A stretch of 64,000 nucleotides of DNA from Limnephilus marmoratus (GCA_917880885.1 OU862909.1:28528351-28592350); one strand, 5' to 3'. Positions 32,600-42,460 are shown, counted from the first letter of the stretch. A program made the numbers and translations. The notes: generated by a model not told the origin, from the sequence alone.

Positions 32600-34285
32600 T
32601 TTACATATTAGTTATGATAAACCTTGTAATTTTTTTACGTGGTTATAATATGACTAAAAAAACCAGCTAATAAAAGATTTTCGCGACGAAATCACTTAAT
32701 ACAATGAGCCCATAAATAATAATTCTAGTTTTTTTTTTCAATATTTAACATTGGCTTCTTGTGTTTAAAATTGATTAAGAACATTTTTCATCTTAATACG
32801 ACAGGAAAATAACGAGTTTTTTTGAGAGATATTAATAACGTAAGATTTAAATTCGTTAGCAAAAAAAATTCAACGTGTTTCGCTGTGTGGGTTTACCAAG
32901 TAAATGAATAATTGAGTGCGCTGCTTTATGCGCGTGACATTAATATATTGGATCCAAGAAGAAGGAAGATAGTTGGAGGCCTCCCTTATGCCTAGTGCTC
33001 ACGAGGCCAGTATTTCAAGCCAGGATAGCAAGATATACGCCAGCGTCCTGTTATGGCAAGATCCTGACTTACTATCCTGATATTAGGAAATTTTAAACCA
33101 ATATAATTGCAGTGAGTACATGTGGTAACCACACGCTTGTGTCCGTCCGTAGGGAAAAATGAACAAAATACAGTTGTACAAAGTACAATAGAGAACTGCA
33201 GTCTAATTTTTTTTTTATTGAATCTTCTAACTTAAATAACTGCGAATTTTTTTTATATTTTTTAGAGTTAGTTTTAACAGTTAAAATAATTGTCAAAGTT
33301 TTAATTTTTCAAGATCCCCCGAAAACCACCGCATATTGTGCAGTGAATCGTGTGACGTCATCACTCCTGAAAAGTTATTTTTATTTTCAACAGGTGTTGT
33401 CATTTTGTATGATAATTATACGGAAGAAAGATGATACTATTCGATAAGTTAAAACATTATTTAGGTGGAATCATTTATTCATTATATTATATTATTATGT
33501 TTTTGAATATTATTACGGGAGACTAGTATAAAAATTGTTTGAAATTATAATTTTTTTAGCTTTTAAAGTCAATATTATCAAAAACGAAATATCACCCACA
33601 AAAGTGTAAGTGTAATAAGAACGATATCAGCTGTTCGATTGCGGCCATTTTAATTTGGCCGTGGAGTAGTAGGTAGCATTATGATATAGGTAGTATATTC
33701 ATACGATTTTTTCGTACAGTTTAAAGTTTTTTCAATATTTTTAAAATAGAGATAAACTAATAGATATACCTCTATTTTTGAAACTGAATTATTTAGGCCT
33801 AAATAATTTTTCAATAAACACACAACTAAATCTTTATATACAGTATGTAAATGAACGAATAAATTAATACGATGGCTTGTGTCATTCCTACATTCCCGTA
33901 CATTTCCCATACAATGACTTTACGGTACTTTACTTACGACACGAGGAACAGTGACGTCACCACTAAACAACTTGATGCTGTTTTTTGACGAGATGTTTGA
34001 AAATGCATTTTTTAATATTTTTTTAAGAACTCTGCGTTTAATATTATTAAATAAAACTTATATATTCAGAATCAGCGTTTATTGGTCTATATGAACATAT
34101 TTGTTTAAAGCCTTAATATTTTTCACTGGAGTTCCTTATTGTAGAAGAAACATTAAAAATATGCCGCTTGTCATTAATTCGGCACAATTTATTTGTAATG
34201 CTGAATTACGCATAGACTTGTATTTATAAGATGAAATACTAACGTTCCAGAGACATTCATCAATTTCGTAGATATGTGGATACCG
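32600..34285. other. AT-rich stretch without a gene
   Basis: Frames at 33093-33296 and 33650-33910 (minus, 67 and 86 codons) have no motif. A weak match near 32990-33080 to 34680-34870 (CCAGTATTTCAAG with GATAGCAAG) suggests one more old repeat (family K). Confidence 0.45.
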
Positions 34286-34288
34286 CTG

Positions 34289-34610
34289 CCCGGGATTCAT
34301 TTATTGGATAACGAACACCCCTGCCATAGGTAACCCCAAGTGTTTCGCTTTCCAAAGTGGTTTGGTGACTTAGCAGTATACTCTAGCTCGAACATGGGGT
34401 AAGATTTATCTAGGTCTTGGCGGCGGTAGCTTTTGCCCACCTGCTGCATGGGGGGCCGGATCTGGATGAGGGAGATCTATTCTAGACCTCTCCAGCCGGA
34501 CTCTTACTCGACTAATCGCCTTGTACAGCAGTGGGAGGGATGGATTCAAAGGTCCGTTAATCCTGAACCCATTGATCCTCAGATTCCAAAGTCGTCAACG
34601 TTCACTAGCC
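34289..34610 (+). mobile_element. Family B SINE-like repeat, diverged
   Basis: Same orientation as the 30.2-kb copy: CACCCCTGCCATAGGTAACC, GACTTAGCAG, GGTCTTGGCGGCGGTAG and GGGAGGGATGGATTC. The tail side is lost. Confidence 0.6.
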
Positions 34611-34679
34611 GAGCTTTGGGCGGCTATACGAAACTACACAAAAACCTAGGACAGAAACTTTGGTGGTGGGAGGCGTAAC

Positions 34680-34870
34680 TAGCTCAAGCATTAGAACCAT
34701 ATCCTATTAAGCTCTCCTGTCTTGAGATGCCTGCCTACTGGCTTTCTTATTAGCTTAGTAGGTTAAAGCAAAGCTAGTTCTGTCTACACTTTACTAGTTA
34801 AGTGTTACTAGCTTTATCGGTTACTAGCAATAGCTTGCCATCCTTGAAATACTAGCCTTGTGTGCACCGG
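34680..34870. repeat. Old repeat family K
   Basis: Contains many ACTAG/GCTAG words; its right end, reverse-complemented, resembles 32990-33080. Weak support. Confidence 0.3.
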
Positions 34871-35565
34871 GCATTAAAGTCCCTGAACCGACGAGATAAA
34901 CAACTTGGTAGTAACACTTCGCACCGCTGAACTTGAAACCGATAAGTATAGAAGCTGCTCGAGGAGGCCATTATCCGGGAGTGAGCAGACAGTGACTGAT
35001 GATGGTGATGACGGTGATGATGCATGGGACATTGAATATGGTTGGTAAGAGTCCGCCAATATGTTAATCCAACCGGTAAACATGCATAAATCCCATTAAT
35101 TAATGTAACATACATACCTCAAATGCATAAGAAACGTTATTAATTAATAAAAAAATGTTTTGCGCTTGTTTTGCACTCTTTAGTGGGAACCAAACTGCAC
35201 ACCAGATACATAGTTCGGTGAGCGTGCTCCTGTGATCGTGATTTTCCTGATCAATCTTTCTATAAACCAGTTTTTATTTGTTGAATCACATTCTCCCGTC
35301 TTTCTGCACTATGATTTATGGTGAGAATTGATATTTTATGGGATAAACCGACTGAGAGATTCAGTTTTATGCCTTTTACGTTTGAAATGTCATCAATAAA
35401 TTTGTGTCATTTGGTCGGTTTTCATGTCTCCTCAAAAAAATCTATCAAAAGGTTGTCTTGACTTTTAATTTTGTCATTGGATCAAAGATTCATCTGAAAA
35501 AGGATGTTATAGCCGCAACCAGATGGACAGTTGTTTAAGGTGGTGAATAAATATTAAACATAACA
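34871..35565. other. No recognisable feature
   Basis: Contains a short GATGATGGTGATGACGGTGA trinucleotide-type repeat near 34997-35022; the 87-codon minus frame across it (His-rich) is a by-product. Confidence 0.5.
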
Positions 35566-35621
35566 TATTTAGAAAAATGAAATAATTTAACTTTGTATAA
35601 ACCACTTATTTGATGCGCAAA

Positions 35622-35659
35622 TCCGACCGGTTTCGGAACAAACGTTCCTTCGTCAGGGA
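35622..35659 (-). ncRNA. Hammerhead-ribozyme-like motif (left arm, mirror copy)
   Basis: Exact mirror of the right-arm motif on the minus strand, imposed by the palindrome. Same caveat about the extra base before stem II. Confidence 0.45.
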
Positions 35660-35689
35660 AAGCTTATACATAAGCTTATGTATAAGCTT

Positions 35690-35727
35690 TCCCTGACGAA
35701 GGAACGTTTGTTCCGAAACCGGTCGGA
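35690..35727 (+). ncRNA. Hammerhead-ribozyme-like motif (right arm)
   Basis: CTGACGA (35693-35699), one extra A, stem II GGAAC-GTTT-GTTCC (35701-35714), GAAA (35715-35718), self-complementary stem III ACCGGT (35718-35723), candidate cleavage base C 35724, then GGA (35725-35727) pairing with TCC (35690-35692) as stem I. Fits the hammerhead layout except for one additional base between CUGAYGA and stem II. The three-base-pair palindromic stem III would favour a dimeric form, as described for Penelope-like and related elements. No activity is implied. Confidence 0.45.
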
Positions 35728-35779
35728 TTTGCGCATCAAATAAGTGGTTTATACAAAGTTAAATTATTTCATTTTTCTA

Positions 35780-36340
35780 TAATGGATAACCACAAAGTAA
35801 TAGCTACATTCAAAAATATAACATATTTAGTTTTATTTTTAATATTTACCTGTCAGAAAAAGGCTAATGTACGAATCCTGAATAACTTCACAATTTTTTC
35901 TATCTAAACGATTTTAGCAGTCATTATGCTTTTATTGGATAATTTTAAGAAACCAATAAGTAACCAAATATTGGACATTCATATATATAGGATTATAATA
36001 GTACAATATATAGTTGGTTATACTTTTGTACTCTACCTTTTACTTATTTTGATTTGTCATTCACTTTTGCATATTCAGCTAATTATTTTTGTTATAATTT
36101 CTGTTATACACTGTATTTAAACCATCCGTGTATATAAATTTTTGGGCAACATGCCTGTTTTATGTACTTAAATTAAAAAAAATAATAATAATAAATGGTG
36201 GTAATTAATTTTCCTACAAACACTCAGCGGCCTGTTTATAAGAGGCCATGTTAAAAAAATATTTTAAAAATATGATTACACTTTACCACTGCTGTAAATA
36301 ATGTCCTCTAATTAATTTTCTCTATTATGGGTATTTTTTC
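35780..36340. other. No recognisable feature
   Basis: AT-rich; the 64-codon hydrophobic frame at 35926 fits chance in AT-rich DNA. Confidence 0.5.
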
Positions 36341-36344
36341 TTTC

Positions 36345-36346
36345 TA

Positions 36347-36386
<40 letters not shown>

Positions 36387-36388
36387 TT
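36345..36388. repeat. (TA)n followed by a T run
   Basis: About 12 TA units then about 20 T. It abuts the SINE at 36389 and is probably its A tail plus a simple-repeat target. Confidence 0.85.
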
Positions 36389-36572
36389 AAAGAAAGACAA
36401 ACATTAGCGGGTTACGAATAATCCAATAATGTTCGAAAATCTCCTACTACCACCACTGAAAGCCGAAAATGTTGCTTGTGTTGTGATGGAGGACTTAGCC
36501 AGCCGAGGAATCGAACACGCGACGCTCGGGTGGGACCCAAGCGCTATGTCCACTCAACCACTTACAGGTCTA
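36369..36572 (-). mobile_element. Family I tRNA-derived SINE
   Basis: Minus strand: tRNA-like head with TAAGTGGTTGAGTGG (A-box-like) and GTGTTCGATTCCTCGG (B-box-like), then GGCTAAGTCCTCCATCACAA, a body shared with 57200-57320, and an A tail (T run 36369-36388 on plus). The anticodon arm is degenerate. Confidence 0.7.
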
Positions 36573-36644
36573 CATACATACATACATATATATGTACATA
36601 CATAACAATAATTTATTGTCTTTACAGGATGTCTGTATTACTTT

Positions 36645-36960
36645 TGTCCCTTTTTTATTTGGAAGGTTAGGTTTTAGTAGATATTAGGTTGGAGGATATT
36701 TTGCCCATAGGATATTTTGTCGGGGAATTGAAGCGCTTTTTCACCTTGCTTAAAACAAAATATATTTTCACAAAACAAAATTGGTAATACAAATTTTCGA
36801 ACCTCAATCTTCGGATCAGAAGTTCATGGAGTTCAAAGATTTTTTTTATTGGGAAACGACCTTGAAATAAACACCCATGTGTTATAAGAAATGCTATTTG
36901 CATTGATTTTGCTTACTCTATCTATAAAACTACGAAATAGGGAATTTTATATCAATTCAT
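36645..36960. repeat. Dispersed repeat family J, copy 2
   Basis: See shared words in copy 1 (CGAACCTCAATCTTCGGATC, GGAAACGACCTTGAAATAAA). The 78-codon minus frame at 36667 lies within it. Confidence 0.75.
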
Positions 36961-37974
36961 TATTTATTTTTGATTTTCGAATTCAAAGGATGCTGGTTTT
37001 GAATACTTATTTGTTTGATTTTTTTTTTCAGACTTGGGGTTGGTAGAGCTTCTACAGCTCCGTTATTATTTTGCGTGAAAAAGTCGTTCATTCCTCATTT
37101 GGCATAATGTATATTTAATGTTTAGTTTTTATAGCACCTCATGATCTACCCGACGACACACGAATAACTTCCCGTTGCAGAATTCTGAATGATTCTTTGG
37201 TCGCGCAGCGTGAATTTTGAGGCTCTTATCTAATCATCCGCCCCTCTCGATGACGTAAACGCACTAATAAGTAACGGATAAAGATCTATTTTTCGAATAT
37301 AATCTCCATTTGGCGCCACATCCCTTGGGCATTTTTTTTAATATTTGGCAACAAGAAAAACCGTTTGATCGCTGACTCCGGCGGGAACATGGCATGTATA
37401 AAGCCTTTCATTTCTAAAACCATAGTTTGTATCCATATTGCACGATTGGCTTGAATAATAGGAAAAAGTAAGAAGCAAAACATCAACTTTTTGTTCCGCA
37501 AAATCGTGGGAATTAGAGAAAGTCACAACACGCCACCACTGTTTATACCTACTTAGGTACCCACTGTAACATTAAATAAGATACTATGCTTTTTGAGCAG
37601 AGTGCCAAGTTAAAATAATTACCCATTTAGGTAATATATTGATATCGAAAATAGTATCAGAGTAAATGCTTTTGCAAATGTAAGGCATTCATCACCTATT
37701 TTTTTTAAAGAGTTTGTTTTCTATCAAACGATCTCTTAGCTTTAAAATTATTTAGAATACACCTTGAGTTGCTTCATTTTGCCACATTTTTATCGCTCGA
37801 AGAAAAAGGCTTTTAGAATTCAATTAAACATTGAACTGAAGGTGACAAGATTTCTTTTTATTGGCAGGCTCGTGAAAAAACATGGGAAAGTCTGAAATCT
37901 TGACAAATTAATCCCGATTTTGAAGATATGTTAAAACTATTATATTAAGTACCTACTTTATCAGATACGTTTTT
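36961..37974. other. No recognisable feature
   Basis: Overlapping minus frames at 37286-37526 have no motif. Confidence 0.45.
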
Positions 37975-37975
37975 A

Positions 37976-38128
37976 GATTTTCACGGCAAAAAGTATTTTC
38001 GTTATTTGTTTTTGGGGTGTTACTACCGGATCTGCCCTGATGATGGACACTGCAACGCTGTCCGAAACGTTGGCTACAGAAGGAAGTAGCGCAACACGGC
38101 ATAACACCCCAAAAACAAATAACGAAAA
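37976..38128 (+). mobile_element. Penelope-like element end with inverted repeats
   Basis: GATTTTCACGGCAAAAAGTA matches the start of the 41.87-kb Penelope-like fragment. Inside, perfect 27-bp inverted repeats at 37996-38022 and 38102-38128 (inner word TTTTTGGGGTGTTA) bracket a hammerhead-like core. No protein remains. Confidence 0.6.
38034..38074 (+). ncRNA. Hammerhead-ribozyme-like motif in Penelope-like end
   Basis: GCC (38034-38036) as one strand of stem I, CTGATGA (38037-38043), one extra T, stem II GGACA ... TGTCC (38045-38049 and 38059-38063), GAAA (38064-38067), minimal palindromic stem III ACGT (38067-38070), candidate cleavage base T 38071, then GGC (38072-38074) closing stem I. The core matches hammerhead consensus except for the extra base after CUGAUGA. 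Penelope-like elements are known to carry short-stem-III hammerheads in their terminal repeats, and the neighbouring sequence matches the 41.9-kb Penelope-like piece. Confidence 0.5.
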
Positions 38129-38595
38129 CCTACTTTATCGTTCATCTGAATTCTTGGCACTTCGTACTTCCAATTTTAAAAAATACACTTAAATTCAAAG
38201 TAAAATTGAGTTCATTGAACCAGCATAGACACCCGAAATTAGTACGTATGGTATTATTTTTTTATTAACGACTATTTAAAAAATCAAAGTAAAGTGGTTT
38301 GTTCATAGTCCTCCTCATTAGGGATTTCGGCCTGTAGATTGTTGTATGAGTATTTATCAATACCGTTTCTGTTTTAACGAGCTGTTTCTTGTGGCCGTTT
38401 GAGGTAGATCCCCATCCATTGATATCATTGGCAAAGAGCGTAGTAGACTTTATGCAGATGATTTTTACTTAGTACATTACGAATATTTCTAAAGTAGTAC
38501 ACGAGCTTTGTGAATTTCTTTTTAAGATGACAATATAAAATATATTCAGAATCTTAAAGACGTACTGGACGAAACTACTGTCGAATTTACCGTAA
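38129..38595. other. Unassigned; possible short RT remnant
   Basis: The plus strand near 38425-38475 reads RLYADDFYLVHYE, which resembles an RT YADD motif, but nothing else supports it. Confidence 0.3.
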
Positions 38596-38599
38596 CAAA

Positions 38600-38965
38600 G
38601 AAAAGAAGAAGAAGAAAAATAATGTGGGAATCTTAACGACGTAAGTGAAGAAACCGTGTAAACAAATATACGGCGCGGCGTATTGGACGAACGTACGGTC
38701 GACGGTACGTAACGTACCCTAGCAGGCCTGGAGATAGGACCTTTCCGCCGCGTTCATTTTAATTAATTCTGAAGAACGTGTTACAAATATTTAATATGTG
38801 TCTCGATGTTGTCCTCCCGAAGTTATTAATTCATCGTCTAGAAAAATAAAATCCGGTGCTCACCCCTAACTTTATAGTTGAAAAACGGGTTACGAAGTTT
38901 TAAAATCGTTGTACATAAAATATATTAATGGTAAGGTACCGTTTTTTATTAATCTAAAATATAAA
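38600..38965 (+). repeat. Dispersed repeat family H, 5' part
   Basis: Shares GGAATCTTAACGA, GGCGCGGCGTATTG-like, AAAATAAAATCCGGTGCTCA and TTAATGGTA blocks with 42680-43200 in order. The rest of family H is missing because the LINE remnant begins at about 38970. Confidence 0.65.
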
Positions 38966-38969
38966 TAAC

Positions 38970-39580
38970 TCGCTTCCCTTTTGCGGCATGGAAATAAATA
39001 TGGTATTATAGTTAAGAATTCGCCGGAAATGATTAAAATGTGAGTTTTGAGCAAATAAAAATTATTAGGGTTGTGTACCGCCGTATGTGGGAGTCCCATC
39101 GAATATTTTGATCGATTACAATGCCAAGATATTTTATGCTTCGAGAGAGTGTTATAGTGGGGCTGTGGCATGATTGGGTTAAGTTTTTTTCACGTGTAAT
39201 TTGAGAACATAATCATCAGCTAGCTGTCCTCTGGTCGTTATAAAAAAACGTAAAATGTTTTTATTGTTGTTTTGTTGACATTAAGGGTAAGTGAATTTTG
39301 CTTAAGTCATTTTTACAAAAGGACAAGCCCGTGTCCTGCTACTTTGTGTGTGGTTATCCAATCACTTTCATTAAATTAAATGACAGTATCAAAACTAATG
39401 ATTTTTCCATTAGTGCGTAAGTTGCAGATATCATTAATATACTCGTATATCAGAAATAATACAGATTCTAAGACGCTTCCTTGCGGTACACCTGGAAGAT
39501 GTTTACTTTTTCGTTTTTCAATTTTATCACACTGTGAACATTCTGACATGTAACTTATTAACAGGTTTTAGTCTCCTGAA
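38970..39580 (-). pseudogene. Heavily decayed LINE reverse transcriptase
   Basis: No long frame survives, but on the minus strand separate frames read LPGVPQGSVLESVLFLIY (RT motif B, near 39470-39500), NDICNLRTNGKIISF leading toward motif C (around 39400-39440), and SRSIKYLGIVIDQNIRWDSH (near 39090-39150), in the right order for an RT palm-thumb. Multiple stops and shifts. It resembles the LINE at 47.5-48.7 kb (YLGIIIDDQLRWEAHI). Confidence 0.75.
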
Positions 39581-39597
39581 AAGGATTTTATGATCTA

Positions 39598-39730
39598 ATG
39601 TATTTATTTATTTCATTTTTTTAATATTACATTTGATTACAGTAATGACGTATTGCCCATCTCACTAGGTGTGAAACGCCTGTGTTGAGATGGCAATGTA
39701 CAGAGTGATTGTTATCTAGGGTTTTATAAT
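39598..39730 (-). mobile_element. LINE 3'-UTR end with conserved hairpin
   Basis: Minus strand: TGCCATCTCA ... TGAGATGGGCA stem (39654-39664/39686-39695) around ACACAGGCGTTTCACACCTA, then an AAATAAATAAATA-type tail near 39600. The same hairpin type is at 46905-46946 and 61388-61417. It is inserted at the 5' side of the decayed RT. Confidence 0.65.
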
Positions 39731-39928
39731 ATGACCATGGCAGTTATAAAAATAAAATAAAATATTTTTTTCTTACATTATATTATACAATTCAAGTATG
39801 AATGTAGAAGATTAAGACAAAATAATTTTGAAGCAATTAAATTTCAATTTGACAAAAAGGCATATTGATAAATGGTAATACAAAAGGCAAATTAAACTTT
39901 GTCAAATGAAAATACATGAAGTACATAG
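39731..39928. other. AT-rich spacer
   Basis: Nothing recognisable. Confidence 0.5.
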
Positions 39929-40156
39929 TGACTAATTAATTAATTATTATTTTTAATTGTAAAACTAACGTTTTTACGGGTACGAGATAAGCCGCCATAG
40001 CTCAGTGGTCAAGAGCAATCGACCGGCAATCGAGAGGACACGGGTTCAAGTCCCGTTGGCGTCATGTATCTTTTCTCGGAAGATTTTTCAATGTGGATGA
40101 GTGTTTCAGGCTGATAATTATTGCTTATAATAATTGTTGACTAATTAATTAATTAT
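39929..40156. repeat. 19-bp direct repeats flanking a tRNA-containing insert
   Basis: TGACTAATTAATTAATTAT occurs identically at 39929-39947 and 40138-40156. This has the form of a target-site duplication around a retroposed 190-bp insert that contains the tRNA-like gene. The repeat is low in complexity, which weakens the argument. Confidence 0.65.
39991..40064 (+). tRNA. tRNA-like gene, anticodon position GGC (Ala-type), possibly a pseudogene
   Basis: 74 bases fold as a cloverleaf: acceptor GCCGCCA/TGGCGTC with one mismatch, D arm GCTC-AGTGGTCAA-GAGC, anticodon arm ATCGA-CCGGCAA-TCGAG, T arm ACGGG-TTCAAGT-CCCGT, discriminator A, no CCA. Both pol III boxes are good (TAGCTCAGTGGT and GGGTTCAAGTCCC) and a TTTT terminator lies 7 bases downstream (40071-40074). 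Oddities: C instead of the universal U at position 33, and anticodon GGC, which eukaryotes normally do not use for Ala. These and the flanking direct repeats suggest a retroposed tRNA-derived copy or SINE head rather than a working decoding tRNA. Confidence 0.6.
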
Positions 40157-40479
40157 CCTTTTGTGATCGTATTTATGATATCTACCATGGCGTCGGCAGT
40201 ACCCAAGTTTTTCTTAAAACTTTACCGAGATTTCGATTTTTTAAGTTATTTTTTTCTAAATATATCATAAGGTTTTTTGTACTTTTTCCAATATAAGTAG
40301 GAAGGGTGACACGAAGTGGACTACACGAAGTGCAACGAACTAACTGTGTTTATTATTTCTTTTTACTTATATTTCGTTGAACCTAAAAAAGACTAACTTC
40401 CTCTGCTAACCGTAGTACGGTGGGTGTACAGACGAGTTGCGGGCCCAAGGCGGGCCAGCTTAATTTTTTTACTATTTTA
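40157..40479. other. No recognisable feature
   Basis: AT-rich, with no motif seen. Confidence 0.5.
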
Positions 40480-41030
40480 GTCACATAATTTGAACAATTC
40501 TTCAAATTTCTAGGATAATTATCCAGTTAATGTGTGAAAGTTACATTCAAGTTCTGTCATCATTTCAGTTCTGTAAAACAAATGCCCTGTTTACATGTAA
40601 TAACAGAACGTTGATGGAACTCTCACGGAACTTATAAATAAACTTTTAATAATATAAAAATTAAATTGATGAATTGTTCAAATTCTGTGAAATAACTGAT
40701 CAATAATGATATAATGACGGATTTTTAATTGAACTTTTACAGAACTTAAAAATTAACTTTGAAATATAATGATTTCATCAAATTCTGTGAAATAACTGGC
40801 GCTATGGAAGGGTTTTTTCAGATATTTTGACAATTTATCAAATTTCGAAGTTAAACAAGTTCTGTGAAAGTTATGTTCAAGTTCTCTTAGTACGTCGTTA
40901 TGGGCCAGTTGCTTCACAGAACTTGAAAATCAATTATAAATTTAAAAAGAACTGCACAAAATTTAAAAGTACATTTGAAATTTTTTTGAAACCAGTTAAG
41001 TATTGTTTTTGACAAATGAGCTCTTTTTCA
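40480..41030. repeat. Degenerate tandem array, about 100-150-bp units
   Basis: The words CAAATTCTGTGAAATAACTG (40679 and 40779, exactly 100 bases apart) and GAACTT with AAAATNAACTTT (near 40632, 40740, 40917) recur with variable spacing. Units are strongly diverged and partly inverted (TTCTGTGAA versus TTCACAGAA). The 61-codon frame at 40827 falls inside. Confidence 0.6.
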
Positions 41031-41297
41031 GATAGTTGGAAATTTTGGCCAGAAAATAGAGCTGCACCAACAAAGCCATTGTTAAAATGTAAAGTATCCC
41101 TACGGTGGATCCGGTTTGTGGCAACGTTTGTTTATTTGAAGCCATGTTCACGTATTGTGTCGGCAGCGTTGCTTGATAAAATGGAAACGTGAAGTAATTA
41201 GCATCTTCGTGACTAATTTAAACTCTAAGGGTTCAACGAGCTTTCTATTTAGTGTCAATAAAAGTTCAACCTTTTGTGGTAGACTCTAATCGGCTTA
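41031..41297. other. Spacer between two tandem arrays
   Basis: Nothing recognisable. Confidence 0.5.
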
Positions 41298-41861
41298 TTT
41301 ACTAGTAAGGTCTCCTCATGACTCCCTGGGACTAGTGACTAGAGAATAGATGCTATTTGTCCATGTTATAGTGTTCGATGCACTAAACAATATCACGCTT
41401 CTTACTTCATACCCGGAATTCCAAGTATACTTGTGCTATACCGATCTTCATTATCTCACACAGCAAACATTAAGTACACTATTATTTACTAGTAAGGTCT
41501 CCTCATGACTCCCTGGGACTAGTGACTAGAGAATAGATGCTATTTGTCCATGTTATAGTGTTCGATGCACTAAACAATATCACGCTTCTTACTTCATACC
41601 CGGAATTCCAAGTATACTTGTGCTATACCGATCTTCATTATCTCACACAGCAAACATTAAGTACACTATTATTTACTAGTAAGGTCTCCTCATGACTCCC
41701 TGGGACTAGTGACTAGAGAATAGATGCTATTTGTCCATGTTATAGTGTTCGATGCACTAAACAATATCACGCTTCTTACTTCATACCCGGAATTCCAAGT
41801 ATACTTGTGCTATACCGATCTTCATTATCTCACACAGCAAATATTAAGTACACTACTATTT
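41298..41861. repeat. Three tandem copies of a 187-bp unit
   Basis: ACTAGTAAGGTCTCCTCATG begins at 41301, 41488 and 41675, an exact 187-base period. Copies are nearly identical; the last differs only near its end (AAATATTAAG, CTACTATTT). Such identity means recent expansion. The array joins the Penelope-like fragment at 41862. A 90-codon frame at 41724 crosses from the last unit into that fragment and is not a gene. Confidence 0.9.
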
Positions 41862-42039
41862 GAGATTTTCACGGCCAAAAGTATTATTGTGGTTTATTTT
41901 TGGGGAATTACGCCGAATTATAAGGCAAATCATAAGAGCAAAATCTACCCTAAGACAGAAAAGAGCCAAAAGGCTGCGCTTTCTTGCCGTATGTGACGGA
42001 CAGAATTGTACAGGTTCCGAGAAAAAAAGTATCAAATTT

Positions 42040-42215
42040 TCTTCGGAGCCACGACATACATAAAAGATTTACTGAGGCCTGCAAAAACTAAGTATCCTCT
42101 TGAGACAGATGGAGTGTATAAACTCAGCTGTTTAGGATGTGACAAGGTTATGTAGGCCAGACAGAACGGACGGTCTCGAAAAAAGATATCAGAATACTTT
42201 CAGACATGTAAACTC
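42040..42215 (+). pseudogene. GIY-YIG endonuclease remnant of a Penelope-like element
   Basis: The plus strand reads IKDLLRPAKTKYPLETDGVY directly followed by KLSCLGCDK; GVY is the first half of the GIY-YIG signature and the C-X2-C pair the element-type knuckle. One missing base shifts the frame right at the second half, where YVGQTERTVSKKDIRI is read in the next frame (YVG = YIG). A stop follows in that frame near 42208. Upstream RT sequence is not present. Confidence 0.7.
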
Positions 42216-42408
42216 GGCTATTCTGACAAAGTGGGGTAAAGCTTATTTTTTTTTGGTTTCCGGTAATTGACGGGTACACCAAGACAAAACGCAGAAAACT
42301 ATTTTGAATTATACTACAAAAACCACCTCCTGGAGGATTGGAGTTAGTAACACAGCATCGCATCTACTTACATAAGCACACACTTCACGGCAATTTTCGA
42401 TTACACAT

Positions 42409-42445
42409 CTGCCCTGATGATCACCACAATGCTGTCCAAAACCCC
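42409..42445 (+). ncRNA. Decayed hammerhead-like segment
   Basis: CTGCCCTGATGATCACCACA then ATGCTGTCCAAAACCCC aligns with the 38.03-kb motif. Stem II pairing is lost and GAAA has become CAAA, so it could not be active. Confidence 0.4.
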
Positions 42446-42460
42446 AAAAAATAACCATTT

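Larger units (their letters stand above)
35570..35779. repeat. Perfect 210-bp palindrome
   Basis: 35570-35674 and 35675-35779 are exact reverse complements with no spacer; the centre is CATAAG|CTTATG. Each arm carries a CTGACGA, stem, GAAACCGGTCGG module resembling a hammerhead core. Flanks do not match beyond 35570/35779. Confidence 0.95.
41864..42460 (+). mobile_element. Penelope-like element 3' fragment
   Basis: Begins GATTTTCACGGCCAAAAGTA like the 37.98-kb piece, includes a GIY-YIG coding remnant, then a decayed hammerhead-like segment (42409-42440) and CCCCAAAAAATAACC, the counterpart of the CCCCAAAAACAAATAAC inverted repeat at 38.1 kb. Confidence 0.65.

Noticed and set aside
34995..35025. 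CTGATGATGG word resembling a hammerhead start
   Set aside because: It is part of a GATGGTGATGA simple repeat and has no GAAA partner.
38425..38475. YADD-like word as an RT
   Set aside because: Only one motif, with no flanking RT motifs in the right positions.
41298..41861. CRISPR-like array
   Set aside because: Direct tandem units of 187 bp without spacers, in an insect genome; not a CRISPR.
41724..41996. 90-codon frame spanning the tandem unit and the Penelope-like start
   Set aside because: Crosses a repeat junction; neither half matches a protein in that frame.
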